A stretch of DNA of 64,000 nt from Neopusillimonas maritima. GTDB lineage: Bacteria > Pseudomonadota > Gammaproteobacteria > Burkholderiales > Burkholderiaceae_B. The notes below the pieces were generated by a model. It did not search any database. It had not been told where the DNA came from and saw only the letters and a list, made by a program, of their open reading frames with translations. Each line of letters begins with the position of its first letter. Within the stretch, counting starts at the first letter, position 1. Positions 34,720 through 48,294 of the stretch are shown one piece after another. The position numbers and the translations under genes are program-made. Location: contig NZ_NQOU01000002.1 in the NCBI RefSeq assembly GCF_003576595.1, positions 372,001 through 436,000 on the forward strand, given 5' to 3'.

Positions 34720-35880
34720 TTACTCAACCAGCGAGATTTCCCCGTCCTGAATCCGAACCAGGAATGTGTTGGGATAGCTTTGGCCGCTTTCGCGCCCTTC
34801 CGGACCCGACTTGCGAAACGCTATCGGCCCGTTCAAGCCCGTTAACTCAACTTCCCAAAGCGCGTCGCGAATTTTGTCCGAATCGACCTCGCCCGCTTTT
34901 TCAATGGCAGCCGCAACCGTACGTACTGCGTCAAAGCCACGGAAACTTTCTGTCAAACCGGCTTTCTCCAGACCGCGCTTGTTCCACTCCTCAACGAAAA
35001 ACTTCGCTTTTTCCGGATCGGCCGACGCTTCGGGGAACCACGGCGCAAACATCACATTGTGCATAGTGCCTTCGGCTGCACCGCCAGCGTGCGCAATGAG
35101 CTGATCCGGGCTTTGCGAACCGCCCAAGGTGATGATGTTCTCTTTCTTCAGGCCCAAGCCTTCAGCCTGCTTAAGCACCAGAGTCAGTTGCTCCACCGCC
35201 GTCACAATAAACAGGGAATCGGCGTCGGAACCGCGAATCTCGGACAGCTGCGACGACATATCCTGGGCGTTGTGGTCCATGGTCAGCACCTTGCCAACCT
35301 CCAGGCCCTTCTCTTTCAAAATGCGCTTGACAGAATCAGCCGATCCCAGGCCCCAGTCGTTATTAACCACCAGGATGTCAGCCTTCTTTATCCCCAACGG
35401 TTCAATATGTCGCGAAAAGCTGGTGGCCTCCATATCATTGGTGGGACTGATACGAAATACATAGGGGTTGCCAGACGTTGTGATTTTATCGGCACCGGCC
35501 GTTTCCACCACCATCGGGATCTTGTACTCCATGAGCTTGGGCAAGGTCGCCAGCGTGAAAGTCGACCCCCACGACCCGATCATCACGGGCACCTTGTCAC
35601 GCACAATCAATTTCTCGGCCGCGTTGGCCGATTCCGTTGGATTACTCTTGTTGTCGGCAACGACCAGCTCCAGCTTCTTATCCAGCACGCCGCCATTATT
35701 GTTAATGTAGTCAACCGCAATCTGCGCACCATTAAGTACGAAATTGCCGGATGCCGCCACAGAACCGGTCAGCGGTTGAATAATGCCAATTTTGATTGTC
35801 TCTTGCGCATACGCAAAAGACGCCACACCCAGGCCTAAACAGCTAGCCAAAAGCGTATTCCGAATGAACTTCTTATACAT
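34720..35880 (-). CDS. ABC transporter substrate-binding protein (aromatic/branched-chain amino acid type)
   Basis: A 386-residue type I periplasmic binding protein with a signal peptide (about 1-25, ending ASFAYA). Mature start ETIKIGIIQPLTGSVAASGN, then KLELVVADNKSNPTESANAA and IGSWGSTFTLATLPKL. It has no permease or ATPase genes nearby and must share components elsewhere. It lies 139 bp downstream of a three-gene dioxygenase set on the same strand, so its ligand may be the dioxygenase substrate (inferred from position). Confidence 0.9.
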   Translation of the reverse strand: MYKKFIRNTLLASCLGLGVASFAYAQETIKIGIIQPLTGSVAASGNFVLNGAQIAVDYINNNGGVLDKKLELVVADNKSNPTESANAAEKLIVRDKVPVMIGSWGSTFTLATLPKLMEYKIPMVVETAGADKITTSGNPYVFRISPTNDMEATSFSRHIEPLGIKKADILVVNNDWGLGSADSVKRILKEKGLEVGKVLTMDHNAQDMSSQLSEIRGSDADSLFIVTAVEQLTLVLKQAEGLGLKKENIITLGGSQSPDQLIAHAGGAAEGTMHNVMFAPWFPEASADPEKAKFFVEEWNKRGLEKAGLTESFRGFDAVRTVAAAIEKAGEVDSDKIRDALWEVELTGLNGPIAFRKSGPEGRESGQSYPNTFLVRIQDGEISLVE

Positions 35881-35975
35881 CTATTTCTCCTGTCTGAGCG
35901 GCGCAGGGCGCGGCATAAGCCGGCCCGGTTCCGCGTTATAAGCCCTAATACTTAAGATGCTGCTGTCATTCCTAC

Positions 35976-36022
35976 ACACTGTTGCTACTTACACTGTTGC
36001 TACACACACACTGCTGCTGTCA
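35976..36022. repeat. Imperfect 15-bp tandem repeat
   Basis: Units ACACTGTTGCTACTT (35976-35990) and ACACTGTTGCTACAC (35991-36005), then a diverged ACACTGCTGCTGTCA (36008-36022) that reaches the ferredoxin stop codon. Lies in the gap between the ferredoxin and binding-protein genes; function unknown. Confidence 0.6.
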
Positions 36023-36352
36023 CACTTTCACATACACATCACTGCCAACAACCTTCACCGGATACACCTGAATCGGCTCGGATGCCGGTCTGCACATTGC
36101 CTGACCCGTTCGAATATCGAAACGCGCCTGGTGCAATGGACATTCAATTTCGCACCCTTCCAGATAACCTTCGGCAAGGTGCGCAAACTCATGACTGCAA
36201 ATACCGTGAGTTGCGAAGAACGACCCATCTACCCTGTAAAGGGCAACCGCCGTTTCACCAACCTGAACACCAAGGGCCTCCTCATCTTCCAGGTCGCCGG
36301 TCTGCGCCACGCATACCCACTCGGACTCCAGCTTCTCGATATCGGTACTCAT
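36020..36352 (-). CDS. Rieske-type ferredoxin component of a ring-hydroxylating dioxygenase
   Basis: A 110-residue ferredoxin with the Rieske [2Fe-2S] ligands C52-S-H54 and C71-P-L-H74 (GICSHEFAHLAEGYLEGC, ECPLHQARFDIRTG). It passes electrons from a reductase to the oxygenase alpha subunit encoded two genes upstream. Eight bp separate it from the beta-subunit gene. The matching ferredoxin reductase is not in the window. Sizes of the set resemble three-component anthranilate-type dioxygenases, but the similarity is not enough to assign a substrate. Confidence 0.92.
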   Translation of the reverse strand: MSTDIEKLESEWVCVAQTGDLEDEEALGVQVGETAVALYRVDGSFFATHGICSHEFAHLAEGYLEGCEIECPLHQARFDIRTGQAMCRPASEPIQVYPVKVVGSDVYVKV

Positions 36353-36360
36353 ACAACTCC

Positions 36361-36840
36361 TTACAAGGGATAAACAATGGAATTGGGTACGAGGTCGCCG
36401 TCGAAGACACAGACGCGTTCTTTGATCTTGAGCGCCTGGCCGTCTCCCTGCCTGACCAGTACATCCAGATAGCGCCCCGTGTTGAACACTTCGGAAAACG
36501 TATCGTCACGCGACCTCACCACCAGATAGTTGGCTTCGGCATGAATCGTGTTGTCTTGAACACGATGAATACGGGGCGGGCTGACAATATGCCGCTGGTA
36601 ATAGGGCACATGCATAATGGTGTCGTTCATGCCATGCACACGATCTTTCAACATCGCCTGGCCCTCAAGCTGAAGCGTCGACATTGGTTTCTTTGCGTCA
36701 AAGTTTTCGCGCGAGACAATGCGATACAGGCAATCATCCGTAAAGAAGTCACGCCACTTTTCGAACTTGGTGTTGTCAACACAAAAGACATAGTCGCTAT
36801 ATAAATTCTGTACTTCCAGTTGCAGCTTTACGTCATCCAT
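36361..36840 (-). CDS. Aromatic-ring-hydroxylating dioxygenase, beta subunit
   Basis: A 159-residue beta subunit (LEVQNLYSDYVFCVDNTKFE then KWRDFFTDDCLYRIVSREN near the start), with the SnoaL-like fold. It forms the oxygenase with the alpha subunit encoded 2 bp upstream. Usual length, nothing missing. Confidence 0.93.
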   Translation of the reverse strand: MDDVKLQLEVQNLYSDYVFCVDNTKFEKWRDFFTDDCLYRIVSRENFDAKKPMSTLQLEGQAMLKDRVHGMNDTIMHVPYYQRHIVSPPRIHRVQDNTIHAEANYLVVRSRDDTFSEVFNTGRYLDVLVRQGDGQALKIKERVCVFDGDLVPNSIVYPL

Positions 36841-36842
36841 CC

Positions 36843-38096
36843 TCAGATCTCCATCACTTTTCGGTAGTAGTGATACATGCCCCGTATCAGGGTTTCGGAA
36901 ACATGCGTATCCGTGTCCTCAACATCGCGCCCGCCCAACTGCACCAGGTGCAACCCGTCTTTATCGGTATGCATGTTGTCTTGCACCATGCCCATCACTT
37001 CACTGTCGTCACCCGAGACAAATCCGGCCGGGCCAAACAAATTGGCCTGATACAAACGGCGCTGCGTCATGTCGGCCGTATCCTCTTCGAAACCGATATG
37101 CGTCCAGATGTAGTCGAAGTCACGTGGCCCGCGCGGGATCACCTGGCGCATCGCAACCGAGTTAATCTGCTGCTGAATAATCAAGCTGGGGAAAAGGCTT
37201 TGAATCACGGCGCTCGGGCCGTTCCACCATGTCTCGTCTTCCACATCAAGAAAGCGACCGTCATTCAATTTCAAGTCTTCACGGAAACTGGCCACGCCCG
37301 CCGTTGCCTCGCCTTTGCCGCCCTGGTTGCGTACCGTCACCATGGCTGAATGACGGCGCTGTTCGTCCATGACGTTTTCACATTCGTTATCGGCGCGCCA
37401 CAAGCCAAAGTTCACAAACCAGGTGTGCAGCAACCCAGGGTGATAACAATCTTTCAGGTTTTCATGAATCAACTTCCAGTTACCCGGTACGCGCTGACGG
37501 TTGTAGCCAAGCACGGTCAGTTTGCGTCCGTTGAATACCCGGTCGAAGTACTTCAGCATCGTCGGGCCAAGAAAGGTTTCGAAATCTTCCACTTCCGGAT
37601 CGAAGCTGGCGAACACAACACCATTTCGCTCGGTAACCCCCAGCTTGCGCAGGCCATGTTCGTCGCGCTTGAAGTCAGCGGGCATCCCGCCTTTGCCTTT
37701 GATACCCCGCATATAGGGCACGCCCAACAAATTGCCCTTCAAGTCGTAATTCCACTGGTGATAAGGACAGACGAACTCTTTGCGATTACCCGTGGCCTCG
37801 CGGCAAAACTGAACGCCGCGATGCGCACACCGGTTTTCAATCACGTTCACAGTGCCGTTTTCATCACGCACCATCAGCACGTTGCGCTCGCCAATCCAGG
37901 TACGCTTGAAATCGCCCGCATTCGGGATCTCACACGACAACCCCAAGTAACTCCAATGGGGTCCGTAAAACAACCGCTCCAGCTCACGCTGATAAATTTC
38001 CTCATCGGTATATAACCAAAACGGCACGCGAGAAGTGCCTTCTGTTTTCCAGACCTTCGGCTCGGACACCGGCGGCAATGGACGTGGATCGTTCAT
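36843..38096 (-). CDS. Rieske aromatic-ring-hydroxylating dioxygenase, alpha subunit
   Basis: A 417-residue catalytic oxygenase subunit: Rieske ligands C90-A-H92 and C110-P-Y-H113, then the mononuclear iron region NWKLIHENLKDCYHPGLLHT. It would dihydroxylate an aromatic acid or related ring. AGGAG precedes the start. Divergent from a LysR gene that is the likely activator. It is not a close copy of the alpha subunit at 11.5-12.8 kb, so the window holds two independent dioxygenase systems. Confidence 0.93.
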   Translation of the reverse strand: MNDPRPLPPVSEPKVWKTEGTSRVPFWLYTDEEIYQRELERLFYGPHWSYLGLSCEIPNAGDFKRTWIGERNVLMVRDENGTVNVIENRCAHRGVQFCREATGNRKEFVCPYHQWNYDLKGNLLGVPYMRGIKGKGGMPADFKRDEHGLRKLGVTERNGVVFASFDPEVEDFETFLGPTMLKYFDRVFNGRKLTVLGYNRQRVPGNWKLIHENLKDCYHPGLLHTWFVNFGLWRADNECENVMDEQRRHSAMVTVRNQGGKGEATAGVASFREDLKLNDGRFLDVEDETWWNGPSAVIQSLFPSLIIQQQINSVAMRQVIPRGPRDFDYIWTHIGFEEDTADMTQRRLYQANLFGPAGFVSGDDSEVMGMVQDNMHTDKDGLHLVQLGGRDVEDTDTHVSETLIRGMYHYYRKVMEI

Positions 38097-38196
38097 GTCT
38101 GCTCTCCTGTGGGTTGTTTTAGCGATGTTGCCAACCCTGCTTCAAAAATCGCCTGCGCAGCGCCATGACCCCTACTTAACGTTGATACCATTTCCA

Positions 38197-38220
38197 CTAC
38201 CTCGTATTATTGAGTGGTAG
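38197..38220. promoter_or_regulatory. Candidate LysR operator in the divergent promoter
   Basis: Dyad CTACC-N14-GGTAG in the gap between the dioxygenase alpha gene and the LysR gene. LysR proteins bind interrupted dyads in such positions. Low certainty: the arms are only 5 bp. Confidence 0.3.
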
Positions 38221-38328
38221 ATGTTGCAGCGCAGATAGCAAAGCAGGTGTAGCGCGCTTATGTGCCCAATGTATTAGCCACCTATCTGGGTGTCCATGTC
38301 GTATTGGTTATGTCGTGTATATGAAAAA

Positions 38329-39273
38329 ATGAATATTACGGACCTGAACATCAAACTTTTGCTCACTTTTGAAGCAATGATTGTGCACCGCAACGTGACA
38401 GCCGCTGCAGAATCCATCGGGTTGACGCAACCCGCACTCAGCGTGTGTCTGAAGAAATTGCGCAAGATGTTCAACGACCCTTTGTTCGTGCGTACGTCCC
38501 ATGGAATGGAGCCCACCGCGTTTGCGCAAGGCCTCAAGGAACCCATTCTTGAAGCACTGGGTTTGCTGCGCCAATCGCTCACTCACGACCACCCTTTCGA
38601 CCCCAGCACATCAACCCGCACTTTCAACATCATCATGACCGATATTGGTGCGCGGGTTTTTTTGCCTGCCATGCTCATGGAGTTGAGTCGGGTGGCCCCT
38701 CACGTCAACCTGAACACCTCGCAGATGCCGGTAAGGGATATTCGCGAGGCACTTGAAACCGGAGAAACGGATCTGGCGCTGGGCTTTATTCAAGGTCTTT
38801 TCGCCGATAGCTACCAACAACAGCTTTTCCGCCGGTCTTACGTTTGTATTGTTCGGCGCGACCACCCGAAAATCAAAGACACCATCACGCTCGAGAACTA
38901 CCTGAACATGCCGCACGCCGTGGTGTCGGCACCCGGCTCGGGGCACGATATTATTGAAAGCATCCTGGTCAAGAAGGGCTACCACAGAAGGGTTGCGCTA
39001 CGCCTGTCGCATTTCCTGGCTATTCCGCTTATCGTGGCCAGCACGGATTTAATCGTGACCATTCCCACCATGCTGGCCGAATCCTACTCGGTCGTGAACA
39101 ACATCAAAGTTATCGAGCCGCCTATTGAATTTCCGGAATACACTGTTTCACAGTATTGGCATGCCCGGGTGCACAATGATCCCGGCCATCGCTGGCTGCG
39201 CGAACTGGTTTATCGCATGTTTCACGACAACGACCTCAGCCTGGAACACACACGATCCGAATTCGGCCTGTAG
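38329..39273 (+). CDS. LysR family transcriptional regulator
   Basis: A 314-residue LysR regulator with N-terminal helix-turn-helix (LLLTFEAMIVHRNVTAAAES, then IGLTQPALSVCLKKLRKMFN at about 32-51) and a substrate-binding domain (RTFNIIMTDIGARVFLPAML onwards), as in the NahR/LinR branch. The start MNITDLN at 38329 fits family length; an upstream in-frame GTG would add 13 residues. Divergent from the dioxygenase set, which it probably activates when its aromatic inducer is bound. Confidence 0.93.
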   Translation: MNITDLNIKLLLTFEAMIVHRNVTAAAESIGLTQPALSVCLKKLRKMFNDPLFVRTSHGMEPTAFAQGLKEPILEALGLLRQSLTHDHPFDPSTSTRTFNIIMTDIGARVFLPAMLMELSRVAPHVNLNTSQMPVRDIREALETGETDLALGFIQGLFADSYQQQLFRRSYVCIVRRDHPKIKDTITLENYLNMPHAVVSAPGSGHDIIESILVKKGYHRRVALRLSHFLAIPLIVASTDLIVTIPTMLAESYSVVNNIKVIEPPIEFPEYTVSQYWHARVHNDPGHRWLRELVYRMFHDNDLSLEHTRSEFGL

Positions 39274-39300
39274 GCCTTTTAGCAACCCGGCATCATTCTT

Positions 39301-40002
39301 ATGGCACGCCTGGCACGACTTTACGCTCCCAACACACCGCAACTGGTACAGGCCTATTTTGTCGAGGCCCTGGCCGGCCCTAACGAAGCCACGCCGGTCG
39401 AGCCCCTGGATATGTTGTCGGGCTGGTTGCAACATTGCGCGCAGGAACATCATGTTGCGATACATGGCTGGGCATTGCTGACCGATCGCCTTGTTTTCCT
39501 GGCAACGCCCGCACAGCGCCCCGGCATTGCCCGGCTGATGCAGGCCATCGGGCGGCGCTACGCTACCCGGTTGAAAACAGGTCGCGTATTCGAAGGTCGT
39601 TATCGCAGTGCCCTGGTCGAACCGGGGAAGTGGGTTTTGCCGGTGCTGGTATGGCTCGACACCCAACCAGTCCAGCACGGTCATGTCGACCATGCCGAAA
39701 ACTGGCCATGGTCATCGGCGGCGTATCACACCGGTTTGAATCTGAAGCCCAACACCTGGGCAACCGACCATGCCGACTACTGGGAATTGGGCAACACCCC
39801 TTTCGAGCGCCAGGCCACCTTCAGAGACCTGTTGAACGAGAGCTTAAGCGCCAACAGGCGCCAGCAGATTGAAAAGGCCCTGTTTGGCCAGTGGGCGCTT
39901 GGCGATGAAGCATTCCTGCACAACCTGGCGCCCATTGTCAGTCGCCGCATCACACCCGCAAAGCGCGGGCGCCCGCGCAAGAAAGCCAACCTCGCATCGT
40001 AA
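39301..40002 (+). CDS. RAYT/Y1-type transposase-fold protein without catalytic residues
   Basis: A 233-residue protein aligning with REP-associated tyrosine transposases: the start ARLARLYAPNTPQLV, the strand HGWALLTDRLVFLATP, GRVFEGRYRSALVE, and the WLDTQPVQHGHV region ending WPWSS. The HUH metal motif (normally N-H-x-H-L-L) reads D-R-L-V-F-L, and the catalytic Tyr of the Y-I-x-x-N-P motif is Trp, so it cannot transpose. It lies 28 bp after the LysR stop and upstream of gltB. No REP arrays or terminal repeats are seen. A domesticated DNA-binding role is possible but unproven. Confidence 0.8.
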   Translation: MARLARLYAPNTPQLVQAYFVEALAGPNEATPVEPLDMLSGWLQHCAQEHHVAIHGWALLTDRLVFLATPAQRPGIARLMQAIGRRYATRLKTGRVFEGRYRSALVEPGKWVLPVLVWLDTQPVQHGHVDHAENWPWSSAAYHTGLNLKPNTWATDHADYWELGNTPFERQATFRDLLNESLSANRRQQIEKALFGQWALGDEAFLHNLAPIVSRRITPAKRGRPRKKANLAS

Positions 40003-40182
40003 ATAACAGCGCGGCCATAACAGCGCAGCCGCCGGTTGCCTCTACATTGCCTCCCTTTGTCTTGCACACGGTACTTGTTACCGGAAATAACCGTATTTTC
40101 AAGACGTTTTCTGGAAATACATTAATACTTTCATTAGGTTAAAGTACGTCCCCATTTTTTTAACATTTACTGGTGATTCTTA

Positions 40183-40207
40183 TTAATTAGGGACGCACCC
40201 TAATTAA
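40183..40207. promoter_or_regulatory. Palindrome in the gltB upstream region (candidate operator)
   Basis: Perfect 10-bp arms TTAATTAGGG (40183-40192) and CCCTAATTAA (40198-40207) with a 5-base spacer, 82 bp before the gltB start, in the AT-rich 286-bp gap. No T-tract, so an operator is more likely than a terminator. The regulator is unknown. The rest of the gap shows no gene. Confidence 0.55.
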
Positions 40208-40288
40208 AAACACTTGCCAAGTTCATGATATCGCGTTAATTTCTAGGCCTTCACCGCGAACCCAATGCGGAAAAACAGGAGTTTTTCT

Positions 40289-45016
<4,728 letters not shown>

Positions 45017-45027
45017 GGAATAGAACA

Positions 45028-46491
45028 ATGGGCAAAATTACTGGATTTCTTGAATTCGAGCGCCTTTCCGAGGCGCAGCAAGCACCGAAAGAACGCGTAA
45101 AGCACTGGAAAGAGTTTGTAATTACGCTTTCCGACGAAGACGCCAAAGTACAAGGGGCGCGCTGCATGGACTGCGGTATTCCCTTCTGTAGCAGCGGCTG
45201 CCCGGTGAATAACATTATTCCCGACTTCAACGACCTGGTGTACCAGCAAGACTGGGCCCGCGCGCTGGAAGTGCTGCATTCCACCAACAACTTTCCCGAG
45301 TTCACCGGCCGCATCTGCCCCGCTCCCTGCGAGGCCGCCTGCACCCTGAACATTAATGACGACGCCGTGGGCATCAAGTCGATTGAGCACGCCATTATCG
45401 ACAAAGGCTGGCAAGAAGGCTGGGTGGCGCCTGAGCCCCCCAACCGCAAAACCGGCAAGAAAGTGGCTGTAGTAGGTTCCGGCCCCGCCGGACTGGCCTG
45501 TGCCCAGCAGCTGGCGCGCGCCGGCCATTCCGTGACGGTGTTCGAAAAGAACAACCGCATCGGCGGCCTGCTGCGTTACGGCATCCCCGACTTCAAACTG
45601 GAAAAGTCGCACATCGACCGCCGTCTGGCACAAATGGAAGCGGAAGGCGTGGAGTTTCAGTCATCCACCTATGTAGGCAATGAAGCCGACGCAGGCGAAG
45701 GCTTAACCGTCCGCACCCCGGAATCGCTTAAAGAAGAGTTCGACGCCGTGGTCCTTACCGGTGGTGCGGAAAGCCCGCGCGACCTGCCCATTACCGGGCG
45801 CGACCTGAACGGTATCCACTTCGCCATGGAGTTCCTGACCCAACAAAATAAAGTCAACGCGGGCGACCGCGTGGCCAAGCAAATTTCGGCCAAAGGCAAG
45901 CACGTTATTGTGATCGGCGGCGGCGACACCGGCTCCGACTGCGTAGGTACCAGCCACCGCCACGGCGCAGCCTCGGTAACCCAGTTCGAACTCATGCCCC
46001 GCCCGCCCGAGTCGGAAGACAAAGACCTTACCTGGCCCTACTGGCCGCTAAAACTGCGTACCTCTTCTTCCCAGGAAGAAGGCGGCGAACGCGACTGGGC
46101 CGTTTCCACCAAAGCCTTTGAAGGCAAAGGCGGCAAAGTGGAAAAACTCACTGCCGTGCGCGTGGAATGGTTTAAAGACAAAGCCACCGGCCAAATGAAA
46201 ATGCGCGAAGTGGAAGGTTCGGAGTTCGAACTAAAAGCCGATCTGGTTCTGTTGGCCATGGGGTTTGTTTCTCCCATGAAAAACGTGCTGGACTCTTTCG
46301 GTATCGAGCTGGACAACCGTGGTAACGCCAAAGCCAACACTGAAGACTACCGCACCAGCGACAGCAAGGTGTTCGCCGCCGGCGACATGCGCCGTGGCCA
46401 GTCTTTGGTGGTGTGGGCCATTCGCGAAGGCCGTCAGGCCGCACGTGCGGTCGATGAGTTCCTGATGGGGGCTTCCACGCTGCCGCGTTAA
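45028..46491 (+). CDS. gltD: Glutamate synthase, small subunit
   Basis: A 487-residue NADPH-oxidising subunit of GOGAT. N-terminal Fe-S cysteines are in [14 protein letters not shown] and CPAPCEAAC. The FAD motif [19 protein letters not shown] (about 149-167) and NADPH motif [13 protein letters not shown] follow, and the C-terminal flavin motif [19 protein letters not shown] closes it. The start ATG 45028 lies 11 bp after gltB with AAGGAA upstream. A frame start at 44911 inside gltB is rejected. Confidence 0.97.
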   Translation: MGKITGFLEFERLSEAQQAPKERVKHWKEFVITLSDEDAKVQGARCMDCGIPFCSSGCPVNNIIPDFNDLVYQQDWARALEVLHSTNNFPEFTGRICPAPCEAACTLNINDDAVGIKSIEHAIIDKGWQEGWVAPEPPNRKTGKKVAVVGSGPAGLACAQQLARAGHSVTVFEKNNRIGGLLRYGIPDFKLEKSHIDRRLAQMEAEGVEFQSSTYVGNEADAGEGLTVRTPESLKEEFDAVVLTGGAESPRDLPITGRDLNGIHFAMEFLTQQNKVNAGDRVAKQISAKGKHVIVIGGGDTGSDCVGTSHRHGAASVTQFELMPRPPESEDKDLTWPYWPLKLRTSSSQEEGGERDWAVSTKAFEGKGGKVEKLTAVRVEWFKDKATGQMKMREVEGSEFELKADLVLLAMGFVSPMKNVLDSFGIELDNRGNAKANTEDYRTSDSKVFAAGDMRRGQSLVVWAIREGRQAARAVDEFLMGASTLPR

Positions 46492-46535
46492 TTTTGATGT
46501 CCCTGCCTTGTGGTCTGCTTATCAGGCCAATCACC

Positions 46536-46561
46536 GGCCGCCTCTGGAAACAGGGGTGGCC
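46536..46561 (+). other. GAAA-capped stem-loop between gltD and mlaF
   Basis: GGCCGCCTCTG pairs over all 11 positions (two G-U) with CAGGGGTGGCC across a GAAA tetraloop. No T-tract follows, so it may be a 3'-end stabiliser of the gltBD message or part of a factor-dependent terminator. Confidence 0.5.
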
Positions 46562-46615
46562 GATGTTGTATGGTTGTGGGCTACAATGCAACGCTAAATT
46601 TCCAACCCTAAGCCT

Positions 46616-47443
46616 ATGACGCCAGAAGCCACGCAACAGAACGAGCTACTGCGGTTTTCGAATGCCGCGCTGGGCTATGGTGACTTCACCGTGCTCAAAG
46701 ACATCGACATGCATATTTGTCGAGGTCAGGTCGTGGCCATGATGGGCGGATCGGGCTCGGGCAAAACCACGCTGTTGCGCGCGGCCACGGGGCAAATCTT
46801 TGCCCAGAAAGGCACCATCCACGCATTCGGGCAGAACATCGCCGACACCTCGCACAGCCAATTGCAGTCCCTGCGCCAGCGCATGGGTGTGCTGTTCCAG
46901 CAAGGCGCCTTGTTCACCGACCTGAACGTGTTTGAAAATGTGGCCTTCCCTCTGCGTGAACATACCGCGTTGTCGGAAGAAGAAATCACCGCCAAGGTGT
47001 TGGAAAAACTGAACGACGTAGGGCTGCGGGCGGCCGCACACTTGGGCATTAGCGAAATTTCCGGCGGTATGGCGCGGCGCGTGGCGCTGGCGCGTGCCAT
47101 TGTGCTGGAACCCGAACTGATTCTGTACGACGAACCCTTTGCCGGGCTCGACCCCATTTCCCTGGGAATCACCGCGCGGCTTATTCGCGATCTCACCAAC
47201 CGCCTGAATTGTGCGTCGATTCTGATCACCCACGACGTAGCCGACTCGTTCGCCATTGCAGACCACATCTATATTGTGGGCCAGGGCAAACTGCTGGCGC
47301 ACGGCACGCCGCAGGAAATGCGCGAATCCACCGACCCGTACATTGAACAATTCCTTACCGGCGAACCCGACGGCCCCATTGCCTTCAATTATCCGGAAAC
47401 GCCTGCGTTCAAAAACTGGCTGAATAAGAAGGGGCGTTCATGA
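46616..47443 (+). CDS. mlaF: Phospholipid ABC transporter ATP-binding protein MlaF
   Basis: A 275-residue ABC ATPase of the Mla system that moves phospholipids between inner and outer membranes. Walker A GGSGSGKTTLLR, signature ISGGMARRVALARA, Walker B LILYDEPFAGLDP and H-loop ILITHDVADS are all present. The final ~20 residues (PDGPIAFNYPETPAFKNWL) are a C-terminal extension typical of MlaF. It overlaps mlaE by 4 bp. Its usual STAS-domain partner MlaB has no gene in this cluster. Confidence 0.95.
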   Translation: MTPEATQQNELLRFSNAALGYGDFTVLKDIDMHICRGQVVAMMGGSGSGKTTLLRAATGQIFAQKGTIHAFGQNIADTSHSQLQSLRQRMGVLFQQGALFTDLNVFENVAFPLREHTALSEEEITAKVLEKLNDVGLRAAAHLGISEISGGMARRVALARAIVLEPELILYDEPFAGLDPISLGITARLIRDLTNRLNCASILITHDVADSFAIADHIYIVGQGKLLAHGTPQEMRESTDPYIEQFLTGEPDGPIAFNYPETPAFKNWLNKKGRS

Positions 47444-48225
47444 GCATCGTGAATTTCATCAGCGCCATTGGCCGCCACATCCGCGAATCAATTGTGTCGC
47501 TGGGCGCCTTCACCCGTTTATTCATCGCCATTCTGGCGCGCAGCGGCTCCGCGCTGAAACGCCCTGGGCTGGTGGCTCAGCAAATCCATTTCATCGGTAA
47601 CTACTCGCTCATTATTATTGCCGTATCGGGCTTGTTTGTTGGCTTTGTGCTGGGCCTGCAAGGCTATTACACACTCAACCGTTATGGCTCGGAAGAAGCC
47701 CTGGGCCTGCTGGTGGCGCTGTCTTTAGTGCGCGAGCTGGGCCCCGTGGTGACCGCGCTACTGTTCGCCGGGCGGGCCGGTACCTCGTTAACCGCTGAAA
47801 TCGGCCTGATGAAAGCCGGTGAACAACTGGCTGCCATGGAAGTCATGGCGGTTGACCCGATTCGTCGTGTGCTGGTCCCGCGTTTCTGGGGCGGCTTTAT
47901 TGCCATGCCCATTCTGGCAGCCGTCTTTTCCATGGTCGGCATCATCGGCGGCTGGGTAGTGGGCGTACTTATGATCGGCATCGACGCAGGCGTTTTCTGG
48001 TCGCAAATGCAAAACGGCGTGGATATTTTCAAAGACGTGGCCAACGGCGTAGTGAAAAGCGTTATTTTCGGCGCCGCGGTAACCTTGATTGCGCTCTACG
48101 AAGGTTGGAACGCCAAAGCCACACCCGAAGGCGTGGCTCATGCCACCACCCGTACGGTGGTCAGCGGCGCGCTGGTGGTACTGGGGCTCGACTTCCTGCT
48201 CACCGCCTTGATGTTCAGCAATTAA
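47440..48225 (+). CDS. mlaE: Phospholipid ABC transporter permease MlaE
   Basis: A 261-residue permease of the MlaE/DUF140 family with an amphipathic N-terminal helix and five or so membrane segments. Hallmarks are GLFVGFVLGLQGYYTLNRYG, LVRELGPVVTALLFAGRAGT and AEIGLMKAGEQLAAMEVMAV. It forms the inner-membrane core with MlaF and the MlaD ring. Confidence 0.95.
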   Translation: MSIVNFISAIGRHIRESIVSLGAFTRLFIAILARSGSALKRPGLVAQQIHFIGNYSLIIIAVSGLFVGFVLGLQGYYTLNRYGSEEALGLLVALSLVRELGPVVTALLFAGRAGTSLTAEIGLMKAGEQLAAMEVMAVDPIRRVLVPRFWGGFIAMPILAAVFSMVGIIGGWVVGVLMIGIDAGVFWSQMQNGVDIFKDVANGVVKSVIFGAAVTLIALYEGWNAKATPEGVAHATTRTVVSGALVVLGLDFLLTALMFSN

Positions 48226-48294
48226 ATTCACCCCAACCCCACGCCAAACCATTGTTTTAATGACGGAACGAACACATTAACGGAACAAACCATC

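Noticed and set aside
35976-36022. CRISPR-like repeats
   Set aside because: Units are 15 bp, directly adjacent, without spacers and without cas genes.
36020-38096. Naming the second dioxygenase anthranilate dioxygenase (AndAc/Ad/Ab)
   Set aside because: Subunit sizes and gene order are similar, but the reductase and AraC-type activator are absent and substrate-defining residues cannot be judged by eye.
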